Shown here: in pieces, positions 19,463 through 31,727 of the stretch
How the letters are laid out: every line of letters begins with the position of its first letter
Position numbering within the stretch: the first letter of the stretch is position 1
From: Mesorhizobium sp.
GTDB taxonomy: Bacteria > Pseudomonadota > Alphaproteobacteria > Rhizobiales > Rhizobiaceae
Reading direction: 5' to 3'
NCBI GenBank assembly: GCA_004020365.1
Contig: SAQR01000025.1
Location: forward strand, 11,211 to 64,512
DNA length: 53,302 nucleotides
Notes under the pieces: model-generated
The model's input: only the letters and a program-made list of their open reading frames with translations
Database searches by the model: none
Told to the model about the DNA's origin: nothing
Program-made: the position numbers and the translations under genes

Positions 19463-20224
19463 CTACTTGGACGGAATAGCCCTCACCGAGCCAAGCAGCC
19501 GTTCCAGCGTGCGAATTGTCGAACCGTCGGCCACGCCATCCACTTTGCGTTGCCGGAAATGCCTCTGGAAAGCCTCGACCACGATTTCGGTTTGCCGGTC
19601 GAAAGCGCCTGATATCTCTACGCCATAACCGTAGAGCGCCAGCATCGACTGCAACGCCTCGACCTCGGCAGACGCGTCGCCGGCCTTCAGCACCGCGCCG
19701 CGCCTGGCGGGTGCTGCTTCGACGAGATGGCCGACACCGGCCTCGAACAGAGTCTTCCAGGGGAATCTCTCGCCCGGATCGATCTTGCGTCCCGGCGCCA
19801 CGTCGGAATGGGCGAGCACCCGTTGAGCCGGGATGGAATGGCGCTGAACGATCCCCTTGCACAGGCCGATCACGGCATCGATCTGCCGTTTCGGAAAATT
19901 CCGATAGCCCAGTGAATGCCCCGGATTGACGATCTCGATGCCGACCGAACAGGAGTTGATGTCGCTGCGTCCAAACCAGGAACTCTTGCCGGCATGCCAG
20001 GCACGGTCGCTCTCTCTGACCATCTGGACGATGCGGCCGTCCTCATGGACGAGGTAGTGCGACGAAACCGCGCTGGCTGGATCGCACAGCCAGGCTTCGG
20101 CGCCGGCGCCGGTCTCCATGCCGGTGTAGTGCAGCACGATCATGTCGACCGTCTCGCGTCGTGGACCGAAATTCGGCGATACCCTGACCTCGGCGCTCGA
20201 CTCGTCGGGCAGGAAGCCGCTCAT
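19463..20224 (-). CDS. N-acetylmuramoyl-L-alanine amidase with peptidoglycan-binding domain
   Basis: Zinc amidase of the amidase_2 (AmpD/AmiD) family that cuts the bond between MurNAc and L-Ala. In 253 residues, the amidase domain spans about 15-160 with probable zinc ligands His32 (IVLHYTG), His139 (VLAHSDVAPGRK) and Asp149 (KIDPGERFPW). A PG_binding_1 domain spans about 183-245 (EVEALQSMLALYGYGVEISGAFDRQT). No signal peptide is visible, so a cytoplasmic, AmpD-like role in recycling anhydro-muropeptides is possible, although the binding domain is commoner in AmiD-like proteins. It overlaps the upstream J-domain gene by four bases. Confidence 0.92.
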   Translation of the reverse strand: MSGFLPDESSAEVRVSPNFGPRRETVDMIVLHYTGMETGAGAEAWLCDPASAVSSHYLVHEDGRIVQMVRESDRAWHAGKSSWFGRSDINSCSVGIEIVNPGHSLGYRNFPKRQIDAVIGLCKGIVQRHSIPAQRVLAHSDVAPGRKIDPGERFPWKTLFEAGVGHLVEAAPARRGAVLKAGDASAEVEALQSMLALYGYGVEISGAFDRQTEIVVEAFQRHFRQRKVDGVADGSTIRTLERLLGSVRAIPSK

Positions 20225-20940
20225 GCGTGCCGCAGGCCCCGTTCGATCATCTCATAGGCCGCGTTGATCGCCGCGATCCTGCTGGTTGCGATTTTGATGA
20301 ATTCCTGCGGCAGGCCGCGTGCGATCAGCCGGTCCGGATGGTTGTCCGAAACCAGCTTGCGATAACGCTTCCTGACCTCCTCGAAGGTTTTTCCCCGCTC
20401 GATGCCGAGCACGACGTAGGGATCGGCCGCACCCAGGTCGACGTGCCGGGCCAGAATGCTCTGGTAGTGCGCCTCCTCGATCCGGAAGATCTCGGCGATA
20501 CGATGCAGGAACTGGCCTTCGCGCTCGTGGACCAGCCCGTCGGCCTTGGCGATGTGGAACAGCCCGTCGAGGATATCCTCCAGCATCGCGCAGTTCGAAT
20601 GGCCGGAGCCGCAAAGCTGCGCCATGCGCGCGGCATAGGTCTCGAAGCCGGCGATGTCGCGCTTGGCCAGATCGTAGAGCCGCGCCACATTGCGCGTCTG
20701 CTCCTTCGGCACTTCGAATATCTGCTGGAAGGCGCGCACCTCGTCCTGGGTGACGATGCCGTCGGCCTTGGCCATCTTGGCCGACAGCGCGATCATCGCC
20801 ACCGAGAAGGCGACGCGCCGGCGCAGGTCGGGGTCGCCGGAGAAAACCGTGCGCACAGCCTCGACCACGTCGGCGACGCCGGACGAGGTTGAGGACGAAA
20901 CGCGCGTGATGAAGTCGCCGAGGCGATCCCAAATCGACAT
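20221..20940 (-). CDS. DjlA-like co-chaperone (TerB-like domain plus C-terminal J domain)
   Basis: The 239-residue product has a TerB/tellurite-resistance-like helical domain (about 40-165, with AKADGIVTQDEV and AKADGLVHEREG acidic repeats) and a C-terminal DnaJ domain (about 173-239) with the HPD motif in DNHPDRL that stimulates DnaK. E. coli DjlA has the same order but also an N-terminal membrane segment, which is not evident here. ATG 20940 is used; a GTG two codons upstream (20946) is an alternative. Translational coupling to the amidase suggests a common envelope-related transcript, which is an inference. Confidence 0.87.
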   Translation of the reverse strand: MSIWDRLGDFITRVSSSTSSGVADVVEAVRTVFSGDPDLRRRVAFSVAMIALSAKMAKADGIVTQDEVRAFQQIFEVPKEQTRNVARLYDLAKRDIAGFETYAARMAQLCGSGHSNCAMLEDILDGLFHIAKADGLVHEREGQFLHRIAEIFRIEEAHYQSILARHVDLGAADPYVVLGIERGKTFEEVRKRYRKLVSDNHPDRLIARGLPQEFIKIATSRIAAINAAYEMIERGLRHA

Positions 20941-21247
20941 GGGCACCTATTAGGGCTAACTGGCCACCGCTATCAAGCCCACCGCTATCGGGCGAAGACA
21001 ATGCCGCAGGGCCGGCCCAGCCGATTTCGCGGCCGCTGAGCAGCTGGCGCAACCGTCGATCATGGAAAATTGGCAGGCAGCAGCGGCCATGGCGCGCGAA
21101 ACTGCAAGCCTTCGTCACCTCGCCATTCGGCCCCTTCTGCTGGGCCAAAGTGACAGGCGAAACCGAGCTTGCGGCGGCGGCCGCAAGAAGACTGTCCTGA
21201 CGTCAGAAGGCCGACAGGATGCCGGCCTTCTGTTCATCACATAAGAA
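20941..21247. other. Intergenic region with a terminator-like hairpin
   Basis: About 300 bases with no supported gene. A strong hairpin at 21205-21231 (AGAAGGCCG, loop, CGGCCTTCT) lies 17 bases after the lipoprotein stop on the minus strand and may terminate that transcript, though it lacks a T-run. Short open frames here have no family similarity. Confidence 0.5.
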
Positions 21248-21448
21248 TTACTGCGCGGGCGCAGATGGCTGTGCCGGAGCCGGCTCGGCCGGCTTCGTCG
21301 CGTCAGGAGCCGGCTGCATCGGCTGTTCGTTCGCCGGCGGATTGGTGCTCTGCGTGGTGGTGGCGTCCCCGCCCGTGCCGCTGTCGCTGCAAGCCGCAAC
21401 GCCAAGCAGGGCAAGCGCCGAAACCGACGCAAGAATGAGTTTCTTCAT
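21248..21448 (-). CDS. Small proline-rich lipoprotein
   Basis: 66-residue product with a lipoprotein signal peptide: MKK, a hydrophobic stretch, and a lipobox LGVAAC with the acylated Cys at about 20. The mature part is a disordered tail rich in Thr, Pro, Ala and Gln (NPPANEQPMQPAPDATKPAEPA). I do not recognise a function; a small entericidin-like or envelope-attached protein is possible. An AGGAGAG sequence precedes ATG 21448, and a hairpin follows the stop. Confidence 0.75.
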   Translation of the reverse strand: MKKLILASVSALALLGVAACSDSGTGGDATTTQSTNPPANEQPMQPAPDATKPAEPAPAQPSAPAQ

Positions 21449-21577
21449 GACATCTCTCCTCTAATCACGCCCCCGCTACCGGTGACGATCGATGACAGAA
21501 TGCACCAAGTGCTCCATGGGTTTCATAACGTTGCGTTTCCGTATGTAACATCATCTGCTTTTGCGTTGCCGGCCGAG

Positions 21578-21619
21578 CCATGGCGAATTAACACCAAACC
21601 ATGGCGAATTAGCACATTT
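21578..21619 (+). repeat. Two tandem 21-bp direct repeats upstream of the oxoprolinase gene
   Basis: Copies at 21578-21598 and 21599-21619 share CCATGGCGAATTA and then differ by a few bases (ACACCAAA against GCACATTT). They are adjacent, so the period is 21 bp, two helical turns. They end 30 bases before the GTG start of the next gene. They may be operator half-sites or a chance duplication. Confidence 0.7.
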
Positions 21620-21648
21620 GAATCAATAAAATGCCTGGGAGAGCTGCC

Positions 21649-25518
<3,870 letters not shown>

Positions 25519-25600
25519 ACTCGCCTCAACAGACTGTCACCGGCCTGTCATCCACCTGCGCTACCCGCTTGCGCCAGAGCAAACGGGGAATCGCCTTGTC

Positions 25601-26848
25601 ATGTCGGATGTTTCCGGAGAACTGGTTTTTCGTCGCGGCAAGCAAGTTGGCAAGGCCGTCTACCAGAACCGCCCGCTGTCCAAGGCCGGCCTCTCCGAGC
25701 GGCTCTTCGCGTTGCTGTTTTCCGGCCTCGTCTATCCGCAGATCTGGGAAGACCCCGACGTCGACATGGAGGCGATGCAGCTTGGCCAGGGCCACCGCGT
25801 CGTCACCATCGCCTCGGGCGGCTGCAACATCCTCGCCTATCTCACCCGGTCACCCGAACGGATCGACGCCGTCGATCTCAACGCCGCCCACATCGCGCTG
25901 AACCGCATGAAGCTCGAAGCAGTGCGCCACCTGCCGTCGCAGGGCGATCTGTTCCGTTTCTTCGGCGCTGCCGAGACCCGTCACAATTCGCAAGCCTACG
26001 ACCGTTTCATCGCGCCGCATCTCGACCCGGTCAGCCGCCATTACTGGGAACATCGCAACTGGCGCCGGCGTCGCCGCATAGCCGTCTTCGACCGCAATTT
26101 CTACCAGACCGGTCTGCTCGGCCTGTTCATCGCGATGGGCCACCGCACCGCCAAATTCTTCGGCGTCGATCCGGCCGGCATCATGGAAGCCAAGGGCCTC
26201 GCCGACCAGCGCCGCTTCTTCGACGAGGCACTGGCGCCGGTCTTCGAAAAACCGCTGCTGAAATGGGCAACATCGCGAAAAGCCTCGCTGTTCGGCCTCG
26301 GCATTCCGCCGGCGCAGTACGATTCGCTGATCACCTCGGGCGACGGCACCATGGCCAGCGTGCTGAAGGCCCGGCTGGAAAAGCTCGCCTGCGACTTTCC
26401 GATAGAGAACAACTATTTCGCCTGGCAGGCTTTTGCCCGCCGCTACCCCAATCCCGGCGAGGCGGCGCTGCCTGCGTACCTCGAAAAACGCAACTACCAG
26501 GCGATCCGCAACAATGTCGACCGCGTCGCCATCCATCACGCCAATCTGATCGAATTCCTCGCCGGCAAGGATGCCGGTGCCGTCGACCGCTTCGTCCTGC
26601 TCGACGCGCAGGACTGGATGACCGACGACCAGCTCAATGCGCTGTGGGCCGAGATCACCCGCACCGCGTCGACCGATGCCCGCGTCATCTTCCGCACCGC
26701 GGCCGAACCCAGCCTGTTGCCCGGCCGGGTCTCGAAGTCGCTGCTCGACCAGTGGAGCTACGCGGACGAGGCGTCGCGCGAATTCTCGGCCCGCGACCGG
26801 TCGGCCATCTATGGCGGCTTCCACCTTTATGTGAAGCAAGCCGCATGA
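25601..26848 (+). CDS. btaA: S-adenosylmethionine:diacylglycerol 3-amino-3-carboxypropyltransferase (BtaA)
   Basis: First enzyme of betaine lipid (DGTS) synthesis: it moves the 3-amino-3-carboxypropyl group of SAM to diacylglycerol, giving diacylglycerylhomoserine. The 415-residue product belongs to the DUF3419/BtaA family. It shows LFSGLVYPQIWEDPDVDMEAM, the SAM-binding stretch VVTIASGGCNILAYL with AVDLNAAHIALN, an internal HYWEHRNWRRRRRIAVFDRNFY basic segment, and the C-terminal FVLLDAQDWMTDDQL and RTAAEPSLLPGR. Its stop overlaps the next ATG (ATGA), and the neighbour is btaB, which supports the assignment. In rhizobia these lipids replace phospholipids under phosphate limitation; no PHO box was identified here. 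Confidence 0.94.
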   Translation: MSDVSGELVFRRGKQVGKAVYQNRPLSKAGLSERLFALLFSGLVYPQIWEDPDVDMEAMQLGQGHRVVTIASGGCNILAYLTRSPERIDAVDLNAAHIALNRMKLEAVRHLPSQGDLFRFFGAAETRHNSQAYDRFIAPHLDPVSRHYWEHRNWRRRRRIAVFDRNFYQTGLLGLFIAMGHRTAKFFGVDPAGIMEAKGLADQRRFFDEALAPVFEKPLLKWATSRKASLFGLGIPPAQYDSLITSGDGTMASVLKARLEKLACDFPIENNYFAWQAFARRYPNPGEAALPAYLEKRNYQAIRNNVDRVAIHHANLIEFLAGKDAGAVDRFVLLDAQDWMTDDQLNALWAEITRTASTDARVIFRTAAEPSLLPGRVSKSLLDQWSYADEASREFSARDRSAIYGGFHLYVKQAA

Positions 26849-27552
26849 GCGCGACCGAACTGCCGGCCAGGCACGGCGAACCGCCGGCCGGGCACGGCAA
26901 ACGGCCGGCCGGGCACGGCGAGCTGATGGACGGCGTCTACCGCTGGCAGCGCCACATCTACGACCTGACCCGCAAATATTACCTGCTCGGCCGCGACCGG
27001 TTGATATCAGGGCTGGAAGTGCCGGCGCGCGGCACCGTGCTCGAGCTTGGCTGCGGCACCGGCCGCAACATCGTCCTCGCCGCCCGCCTTTATCCCGACG
27101 CCCGCTTCTTCGGTCTCGATATTTCAGCCGAAATGCTGGAAACGGCCACTGCCGCCATTGCCCGCGAAGGTCTTTCCGGCCGCGTCACGCTGGTGCGCGG
27201 CGACGCCACCGATTTCGACGCGAAGGCGCTGTTTTCCGTCGAACGTTTCGACCGCATTTTTGTCTCCTATTCGCTGTCGATGATCCCCGGCTGGGAGAAG
27301 ACGATTTCCGCGGCACTTGCAGCCCTGTCACCCGGCGGTTCGCTGCACGTCGTCGATTTTGGCCAACAGGAGGCCCTGCCCGGCTGGTTCCGCACGTTGC
27401 TGTGCGGCTGGCTGAAGAAATTTCACGTCGAGCCGCGTCACTCCCTGCGGGACGTCCTGGAATCCGAATCTGCAAGGACCGGCGCAACCCTTCGGTTTAG
27501 AACGCTTTATCGCGGTTACACCTGGCTGGCTGTGATCAAGACCGCCGTCTAG
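26845..27552 (+). CDS. btaB: Diacylglycerylhomoserine N-methyltransferase (BtaB)
   Basis: Class I SAM-dependent methyltransferase that trimethylates diacylglycerylhomoserine to DGTS. The 235 residues include the SAM motif GTVLELGCGTGRNIVLAAR (about 62-80), FGLDISAEMLETA, and a C-terminal HVEPRHSLRDVLE and YRGYTWLAVI. ATG 26845 overlaps the btaA stop, the standard btaAB arrangement. The N-terminus is unusual: three imperfect seven-residue repeats (LPARHGEP, PAGHGKR, PAGHGEL) encoded by a 21-bp tandem DNA repeat precede the normal start region MDGVYRWQRHIYDL. Met29, at about 26929, is a possible alternative start that would exclude the repeats. Confidence 0.93.
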   Translation: MSATELPARHGEPPAGHGKRPAGHGELMDGVYRWQRHIYDLTRKYYLLGRDRLISGLEVPARGTVLELGCGTGRNIVLAARLYPDARFFGLDISAEMLETATAAIAREGLSGRVTLVRGDATDFDAKALFSVERFDRIFVSYSLSMIPGWEKTISAALAALSPGGSLHVVDFGQQEALPGWFRTLLCGWLKKFHVEPRHSLRDVLESESARTGATLRFRTLYRGYTWLAVIKTAV

Positions 27553-27848
27553 ATCCTCAGCACAGAGGATTTGGCTCTTTGACTGAGCCTTATTTACGGT
27601 CGCTGCCGACCAGCCTGCAGCTGCCAATCTCGAACTTTTGCGATTGCCGTAAGCCCCTGCGCCTTCGTCATCCTAGGGCAAGCAAGGAGCGGAGCGACGC
27701 GGCGCGGACCCTAGGATCCATGCCGTTACCTCAGCCGAAGAATGCAGCGGCTCAGAACGGCGCTTGTATCCGCAACGGAGCCAGCTAGCCATTCCAACGC
27801 CGCAGTGATCTGCGGGCGGTCATGAATTCGAGCGATCGCCGCACTGCT
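27553..27848. repeat. Intergenic region with a CCTAGG-bounded repeat
   Basis: No gene is supported in this 296-base stretch. A small hairpin at 27552-27570 (ATCCTC / GAGGAT) follows btaB. From 27661 to about 27780 is a GC-rich block with TCCTAGGG (27671-27678) and its inverted partner CCCTAGGA (27709-27716), and between them a purine-rich run (GCAAGGAGCGGAGCGACGCG). It then continues ATCCATGCCGTTACCTCAGC. From memory of Mesorhizobium intergenic sequence this looks like a dispersed repeat, but only one copy is in this window. Confidence 0.5.
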
Positions 27849-29228
27849 CTAATGCAGCGCCTTCGCCAGTGCTGCCAGCATGATCTGCGGCCGGTAGCCG
27901 AGCTTGGCCGGCGTCAGGCCGAGCCGCACCACCACCAGTTGCTCCGATGGTATGATGGCGACCGTCTGCCCGTCATGGCCTTCCATCCAATAGCTATCGC
28001 TTGGCAGACCCGCAGCGATGCCGGCGCCGGGGCTCTCCTCGTCGCCCGGACCCTCGATCCACAATTGGCCCCTGCCGTAGACTTTCGAGGCGGGTGCTGC
28101 CTCCCGCATCCAGGCGACGAAGCCGGCGGGCAGGATTTTCTTTCCGTTCCAGACACCATCCTGCAGCAGGAACTGGCCGAAGCGCGCCCAGTCGCGCGCA
28201 GTGGCGTAGAGATAGGATGAGCCGACAAAAGTGCCGTGCTCGTCGGTCTCCAGTATCGCGCTCCGCATGCCGAGCGGGTCGAACAGCGCAACCCTCGGCC
28301 ACGCCAGCGCCTCCCCCTTGTCGCCGACCGCATCCTGCCAGAGCCGCGACAGCATCACTGCCGTGCCGCTTGAATAGGAAAATACCTTGCCCACCTCGCC
28401 GGTCAGCGACTTGGATCCGGCAAAGCCCGCCATATCGGGCTCGAGATAGAGCATCCGCGTCACGTCGGTGACGTCGCCATATTCCTCGTTGAATTCGAGC
28501 CCGCTCGACATCGCCATCATGTCGGCGAGGCTGATGGCGGCGCGGCCGTCCGCTTTCCAAGGTCCGAACAGGCTCTGGTTCGTCATCACAATCTTGCCGT
28601 CCTTCACCACCGTGCCGACGATCGCGGCATTGACCGTCTTGGTCATCGACCAGCCAAGCAACGGCGTCTTTTCGCTAAAACCTTCGCCATAACGCTCGGC
28701 GACGATGCGGCCGTTCTTGACCACCACCACCGCCCGCATACCGGCGCCGGTCATTGCAGGATCGTCGAGGATTTTCGCGATTTCAGGGTTTTGCGAGGCA
28801 TCAACTCTGTCGCCCTCCGGCCAGAGCGCGGCGGGCGGCGGCGCCGGTGTCAGCGCCGGCCCGGCGACTGCTTTGGCCCTGGCGATGTCGCCGCCAGGAA
28901 CCGCGGTGCAGCCAAGCCCGTCCCGAACGACCGCGACGCTGTTGCCGAACACGCCGAACAGCCCGGCCGAAACCGTCCCCTGCTCCCAGTCGACGGAGAC
29001 CCGCATCAGCCGCAGCAGCGGGTGGCCCGGCGCCTGCACGTCGACGGCGAGCACCTGATCGGCATCGCGTCCGGCAATAAAGACATTCGAGCAGACGATC
29101 TTGGCCGTATAGCCCGAGCCGACGCGGATCAGTTCCGGCGGCGCGATGGAAAGCCAGGCGGCGAGTGCTGCGAGGGCCAATACGGCCAGCCCGAGCAGCC
29201 ACTTCACCAGCCCCAGAGCAATCTGCAT
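27849..29228 (-). CDS. Beta-lactamase-fold serine hydrolase, membrane-anchored
   Basis: Serine hydrolase of the class C beta-lactamase/6-aminohexanoate-dimer hydrolase family. The 459 residues have an N-terminal membrane anchor (about 7-28), an extra-cytoplasmic region, and the hydrolase domain from about 160. Its motifs are SMTK at 194-197 (nucleophilic Ser and general-base Lys), the tyrosine motif YSSG near 290 and EGHDGQ near the C-terminus. The natural substrate cannot be told: related proteins act on D-amino peptides, esters or linear amides. The 29229-29537 gap on its 5' side holds a TGCATGTC repeat. It is monocistronic and divergent from the lysozyme gene. Confidence 0.85.
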   Translation of the reverse strand: MQIALGLVKWLLGLAVLALAALAAWLSIAPPELIRVGSGYTAKIVCSNVFIAGRDADQVLAVDVQAPGHPLLRLMRVSVDWEQGTVSAGLFGVFGNSVAVVRDGLGCTAVPGGDIARAKAVAGPALTPAPPPAALWPEGDRVDASQNPEIAKILDDPAMTGAGMRAVVVVKNGRIVAERYGEGFSEKTPLLGWSMTKTVNAAIVGTVVKDGKIVMTNQSLFGPWKADGRAAISLADMMAMSSGLEFNEEYGDVTDVTRMLYLEPDMAGFAGSKSLTGEVGKVFSYSSGTAVMLSRLWQDAVGDKGEALAWPRVALFDPLGMRSAILETDEHGTFVGSSYLYATARDWARFGQFLLQDGVWNGKKILPAGFVAWMREAAPASKVYGRGQLWIEGPGDEESPGAGIAAGLPSDSYWMEGHDGQTVAIIPSEQLVVVRLGLTPAKLGYRPQIMLAALAKALH

Positions 29229-29346
29229 TTTCCGACTTCCCCCCGGACGCTCATCTATGCCATCGATTTGCCGTCATTGCTTCGGCAAAATCGCGGTTCT
29301 GGTCGAGCGCCGTCAACGGAATATCAACCATGATCAGCGATGACTG

Positions 29347-29430
29347 ATGCATGTCGCCCAAAAGTGCGCAGCGGTTTTGGGATAACGACATGCATAAAAA
29401 AGGATCAAGGCGCGCTGAAGCGGCGCGCTT
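29347..29430. repeat. TGCATGTC-bounded intergenic palindromic repeat, copy 2
   Basis: Core 29347-29395 runs ATGCATGTCGCCCAAAAG ... TTTTGGGATAACGACATG CAT. The inner arms GCCCAAAA and TTTTGGG pair around GTGCGCAGCGG. A second imperfect hairpin follows (AAGGCGCGC / GCGCGCTT, about 29407-29430). It matches the core of copy 1 with only a few changes and lies between divergent genes. Confidence 0.8.
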
Positions 29431-29537
29431 TGGGATAGGAGAGCGGTCCTGTGGGGAGATCGCTTGGGGGCACGGTCGAGGGACCACCTGCAGCAACAAC
29501 CCATCAGCGGCCGGCTGAAACCGGTTCAGGAGTAGCG

Positions 29538-30329
29538 ATGCGCCGTTTCGCGGCTTTCATCTTGCTGACGCTGCTGGGCGCCTGCTCGACCGTCGATGAT
29601 CTTGCGCCTCCCTCATCGAGCGCCTCGACCGTAGCGGTGCGCGCACCCCGTTTTGACGACTCCGACCCGCATGAGTGGGACAGCGGCGCGCCTTGGAGCT
29701 ATGCCGTTCATGGCACCGACGTCTCCAAATACCAGACCTCGGTCGATTGGCCGGCGGCCAGGGCCAGCGGCATTTCCTTCGTTTTCATCAAGGCGACGGA
29801 GGGCGGCGATCGCTTCGATTCGTATTTCAACGAGCATTGGAGCCACACGAAAGCCGCCGGAATCCCGCGCGCCGCCTATCATTTCTACTATTTTTGCACG
29901 CCGGCCGCGACGCAGGCGCGCTGGTTCATCCAGAACGTGCCCAGAGACCGCTCGGCAATGCCGCCGGTTCTCGACATGGAATGGAACCCGCAATCGCCGA
30001 CCTGCAAGCTGCGCCCCAATGCGGCCACGGTGCGCAGCGAGATGAGCACTTTTCTCGAAATCGTCGAAAAGCACTATGGCAAGAAGCCGATCATCTACAC
30101 CTCGATCGATTTCTTCGACGACAACGGCCTGTCGGCCTTCCGCGGCTATCCCTACTGGCTGCGTTCGGTGGCCGGCCACCCGCGCAAGAGATACGGCAGC
30201 CACCCGTTCACCTTCTGGCAGTACACCGGAACCGGTATTGTGCCGGGCATCTCCGGGAAGGCCGATATCAACCTGTTCAACGGCACGGAAGCCACCTGGA
30301 ACAAATGGCTGCGGCAGAACACCCGTTGA
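29538..30329 (+). CDS. GH25 lysozyme-like lipoprotein
   Basis: Glycoside hydrolase family 25 muramidase that cleaves the MurNAc-GlcNAc bond of peptidoglycan. In 263 residues there is a lipoprotein signal (MRRFAAFILLTLLGAC, acylated Cys16) and a GH25 barrel from about 57, with GTDVSKYQ (Asp61), FVFIKATEGG and the catalytic PVLDMEW motif (Asp147, Glu149), then YTSIDFFDD and FWQYTGTG. ATG 29538 is preceded by CAGGAG with a five-base spacing. The in-frame upstream extension to 29451 has no signal and was dropped. It is followed 80 bases later by another peptidoglycan lyase gene. Confidence 0.92.
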   Translation: MRRFAAFILLTLLGACSTVDDLAPPSSSASTVAVRAPRFDDSDPHEWDSGAPWSYAVHGTDVSKYQTSVDWPAARASGISFVFIKATEGGDRFDSYFNEHWSHTKAAGIPRAAYHFYYFCTPAATQARWFIQNVPRDRSAMPPVLDMEWNPQSPTCKLRPNAATVRSEMSTFLEIVEKHYGKKPIIYTSIDFFDDNGLSAFRGYPYWLRSVAGHPRKRYGSHPFTFWQYTGTGIVPGISGKADINLFNGTEATWNKWLRQNTR

Positions 30330-30409
30330 CAGCGGGCCTGCAGCCTGCTTTTCGACACAGCCAATGAAGGACGCCTGCAACCGCCGGTAATCTTCTCGAG
30401 AGGATGGCG

Positions 30410-31615
30410 ATGCGATTGCGCTTGGAAATTCTCGCGGCGCTGTTTCTGGCAGCCACGGCGGCGCCGGCGGTGGCACAGCAATGCGGCGGCGATTTCGAGG
30501 CATGGAAGCAGGGCGTGGTGGCCGAGGCGAAGAACGCCGGCGTCGGCACTGCCGGACTTGAGGCGCTGGAAACCGCCGCTCTCGATGGAAAGGTGCTGGC
30601 GCGCGATCGCGCTCAAGGCGTCTTTACCCAGACCTTCATCGAGTTTTCGAACCGCATGATATCGGCCTATCGGCTGAAGCAGGGCGCGGTCGTCTTGAAG
30701 AAATATGCCGACGTCTTTGCCCGCGCCGATCGCGAATTCGGCGTTCAGGCCCCGGTCATTGCCGCCTTCTGGGCGCTGGAAACCGATTTCGGCGCCGTGC
30801 AAGGCAATTTCCAGACGCTGAACGCGTTGGTCACACTCTCTCACGACTGTCGTCGTCCGCAGCTCTTCCGGCCCCAGATCGTGCCATTGTTGACGCTGAT
30901 CGATCGCGGCGTGGTCCCGGCCGACGTCACCGGCGCCTGGGCGGGCGAAATCGGCCAGACGCAGATGCTGCCTTCCGACTATCTCGGCCGAGGCGTCGAC
31001 GGCGACGGCGACGCAGTGATCGACCTACGCGGCAGCGCGCCTGATGTGATCATGACCACAGCCAACAAGATCGCGTCGCGCGGCTGGAAACGCGACCAGC
31101 CCTGGATCGAGGAAGTCCGCGTGCCCGACGACTTGCCATGGGACCAGACCGGCCGCACCAACAAGCTGCCGCTGACGCAATGGGCTCAGTGGGGTGTCAC
31201 CAACCCGAATGGCACGCCGCTTGCCGACAACGGCCTGAAGGCAGGCCTCGCACTGCCTATGGGCCGCAAGGGGCCGGCCTTCCTGGTCTACGACAATTTC
31301 GACGTCTACCTCGAATGGAACCAGTCCTTCACCTATGCGCTGACCGCGGCAAATCTCGCCGCGCGGCTGGCGGGTGCGCCGCAATTCGATCCGCGCAATC
31401 CCGAACCCGGCCTCAACGGCGACCAGATGAAAGCATTGCAGACTAAGCTCGAGGCCAGAGGCTATAACGTCGGAACAGTCGACGGCATCCTGGGCACCAA
31501 CACCCGCGAGGCGATCCGCAAGGAGCAGATGCGGCTAGGCCTGCCGGTCGACGGCTGGCCGACGCCGGAGCTTTTGGCGAAACTGGAGGTTAGTGGAGTA
31601 GTGAGTAGTGAGTAG
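30410..31615 (+). CDS. Lytic murein transglycosylase, MltB family, with PG-binding domain
   Basis: SLT_2 (MltB-like) lytic transglycosylase. The 401-residue product has a signal peptide (about 1-23, ending AVAQ), the catalytic domain (about 27-320) with Glu124 in FWALETDFGAVQGNF, GAWAGEIGQTQMLPSDY and YVEWNQS-like text (YLEWNQSFTYALTAANLA), and a C-terminal PG_binding_1 domain (about 335-390, MKALQTKLEARGYNVGTVDG). ATG 30410 is preferred over ATG 30404 because AGAGG directly abuts the first one. The last eight codons (VSGVVSSE) come from the heptamer repeat that follows, so the natural C-terminus has been replaced or extended by repeat DNA. Confidence 0.93.
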   Translation: MRLRLEILAALFLAATAAPAVAQQCGGDFEAWKQGVVAEAKNAGVGTAGLEALETAALDGKVLARDRAQGVFTQTFIEFSNRMISAYRLKQGAVVLKKYADVFARADREFGVQAPVIAAFWALETDFGAVQGNFQTLNALVTLSHDCRRPQLFRPQIVPLLTLIDRGVVPADVTGAWAGEIGQTQMLPSDYLGRGVDGDGDAVIDLRGSAPDVIMTTANKIASRGWKRDQPWIEEVRVPDDLPWDQTGRTNKLPLTQWAQWGVTNPNGTPLADNGLKAGLALPMGRKGPAFLVYDNFDVYLEWNQSFTYALTAANLAARLAGAPQFDPRNPEPGLNGDQMKALQTKLEARGYNVGTVDGILGTNTREAIRKEQMRLGLPVDGWPTPELLAKLEVSGVVSSE

Positions 31616-31727
31616 TGAGTAGTGAGTGAATGGTGAATGGTGAATGGTGAATGGAATTAGATATTCACTACTGACTACTGACTATTCACTATTCACCATT
31701 CACTATTCCCTATTCACTATTCCCACC
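31591..31727. repeat. Heptamer-built long inverted repeat, copy 1 (mltB-lysR gap)
   Basis: The left arm is a run of imperfect 7-mers (GTGAGTA, then GTGAATG), the centre is GGAATTAGATATTCAC, and the right arm is the inverted series (TATTCAC, CATTCAC). It fills the whole gap between two convergent stop codons (31615 and 31728) and extends about 25 bases into the mltB-like gene. It could fold into a very long hairpin on either strand. Confidence 0.85.
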
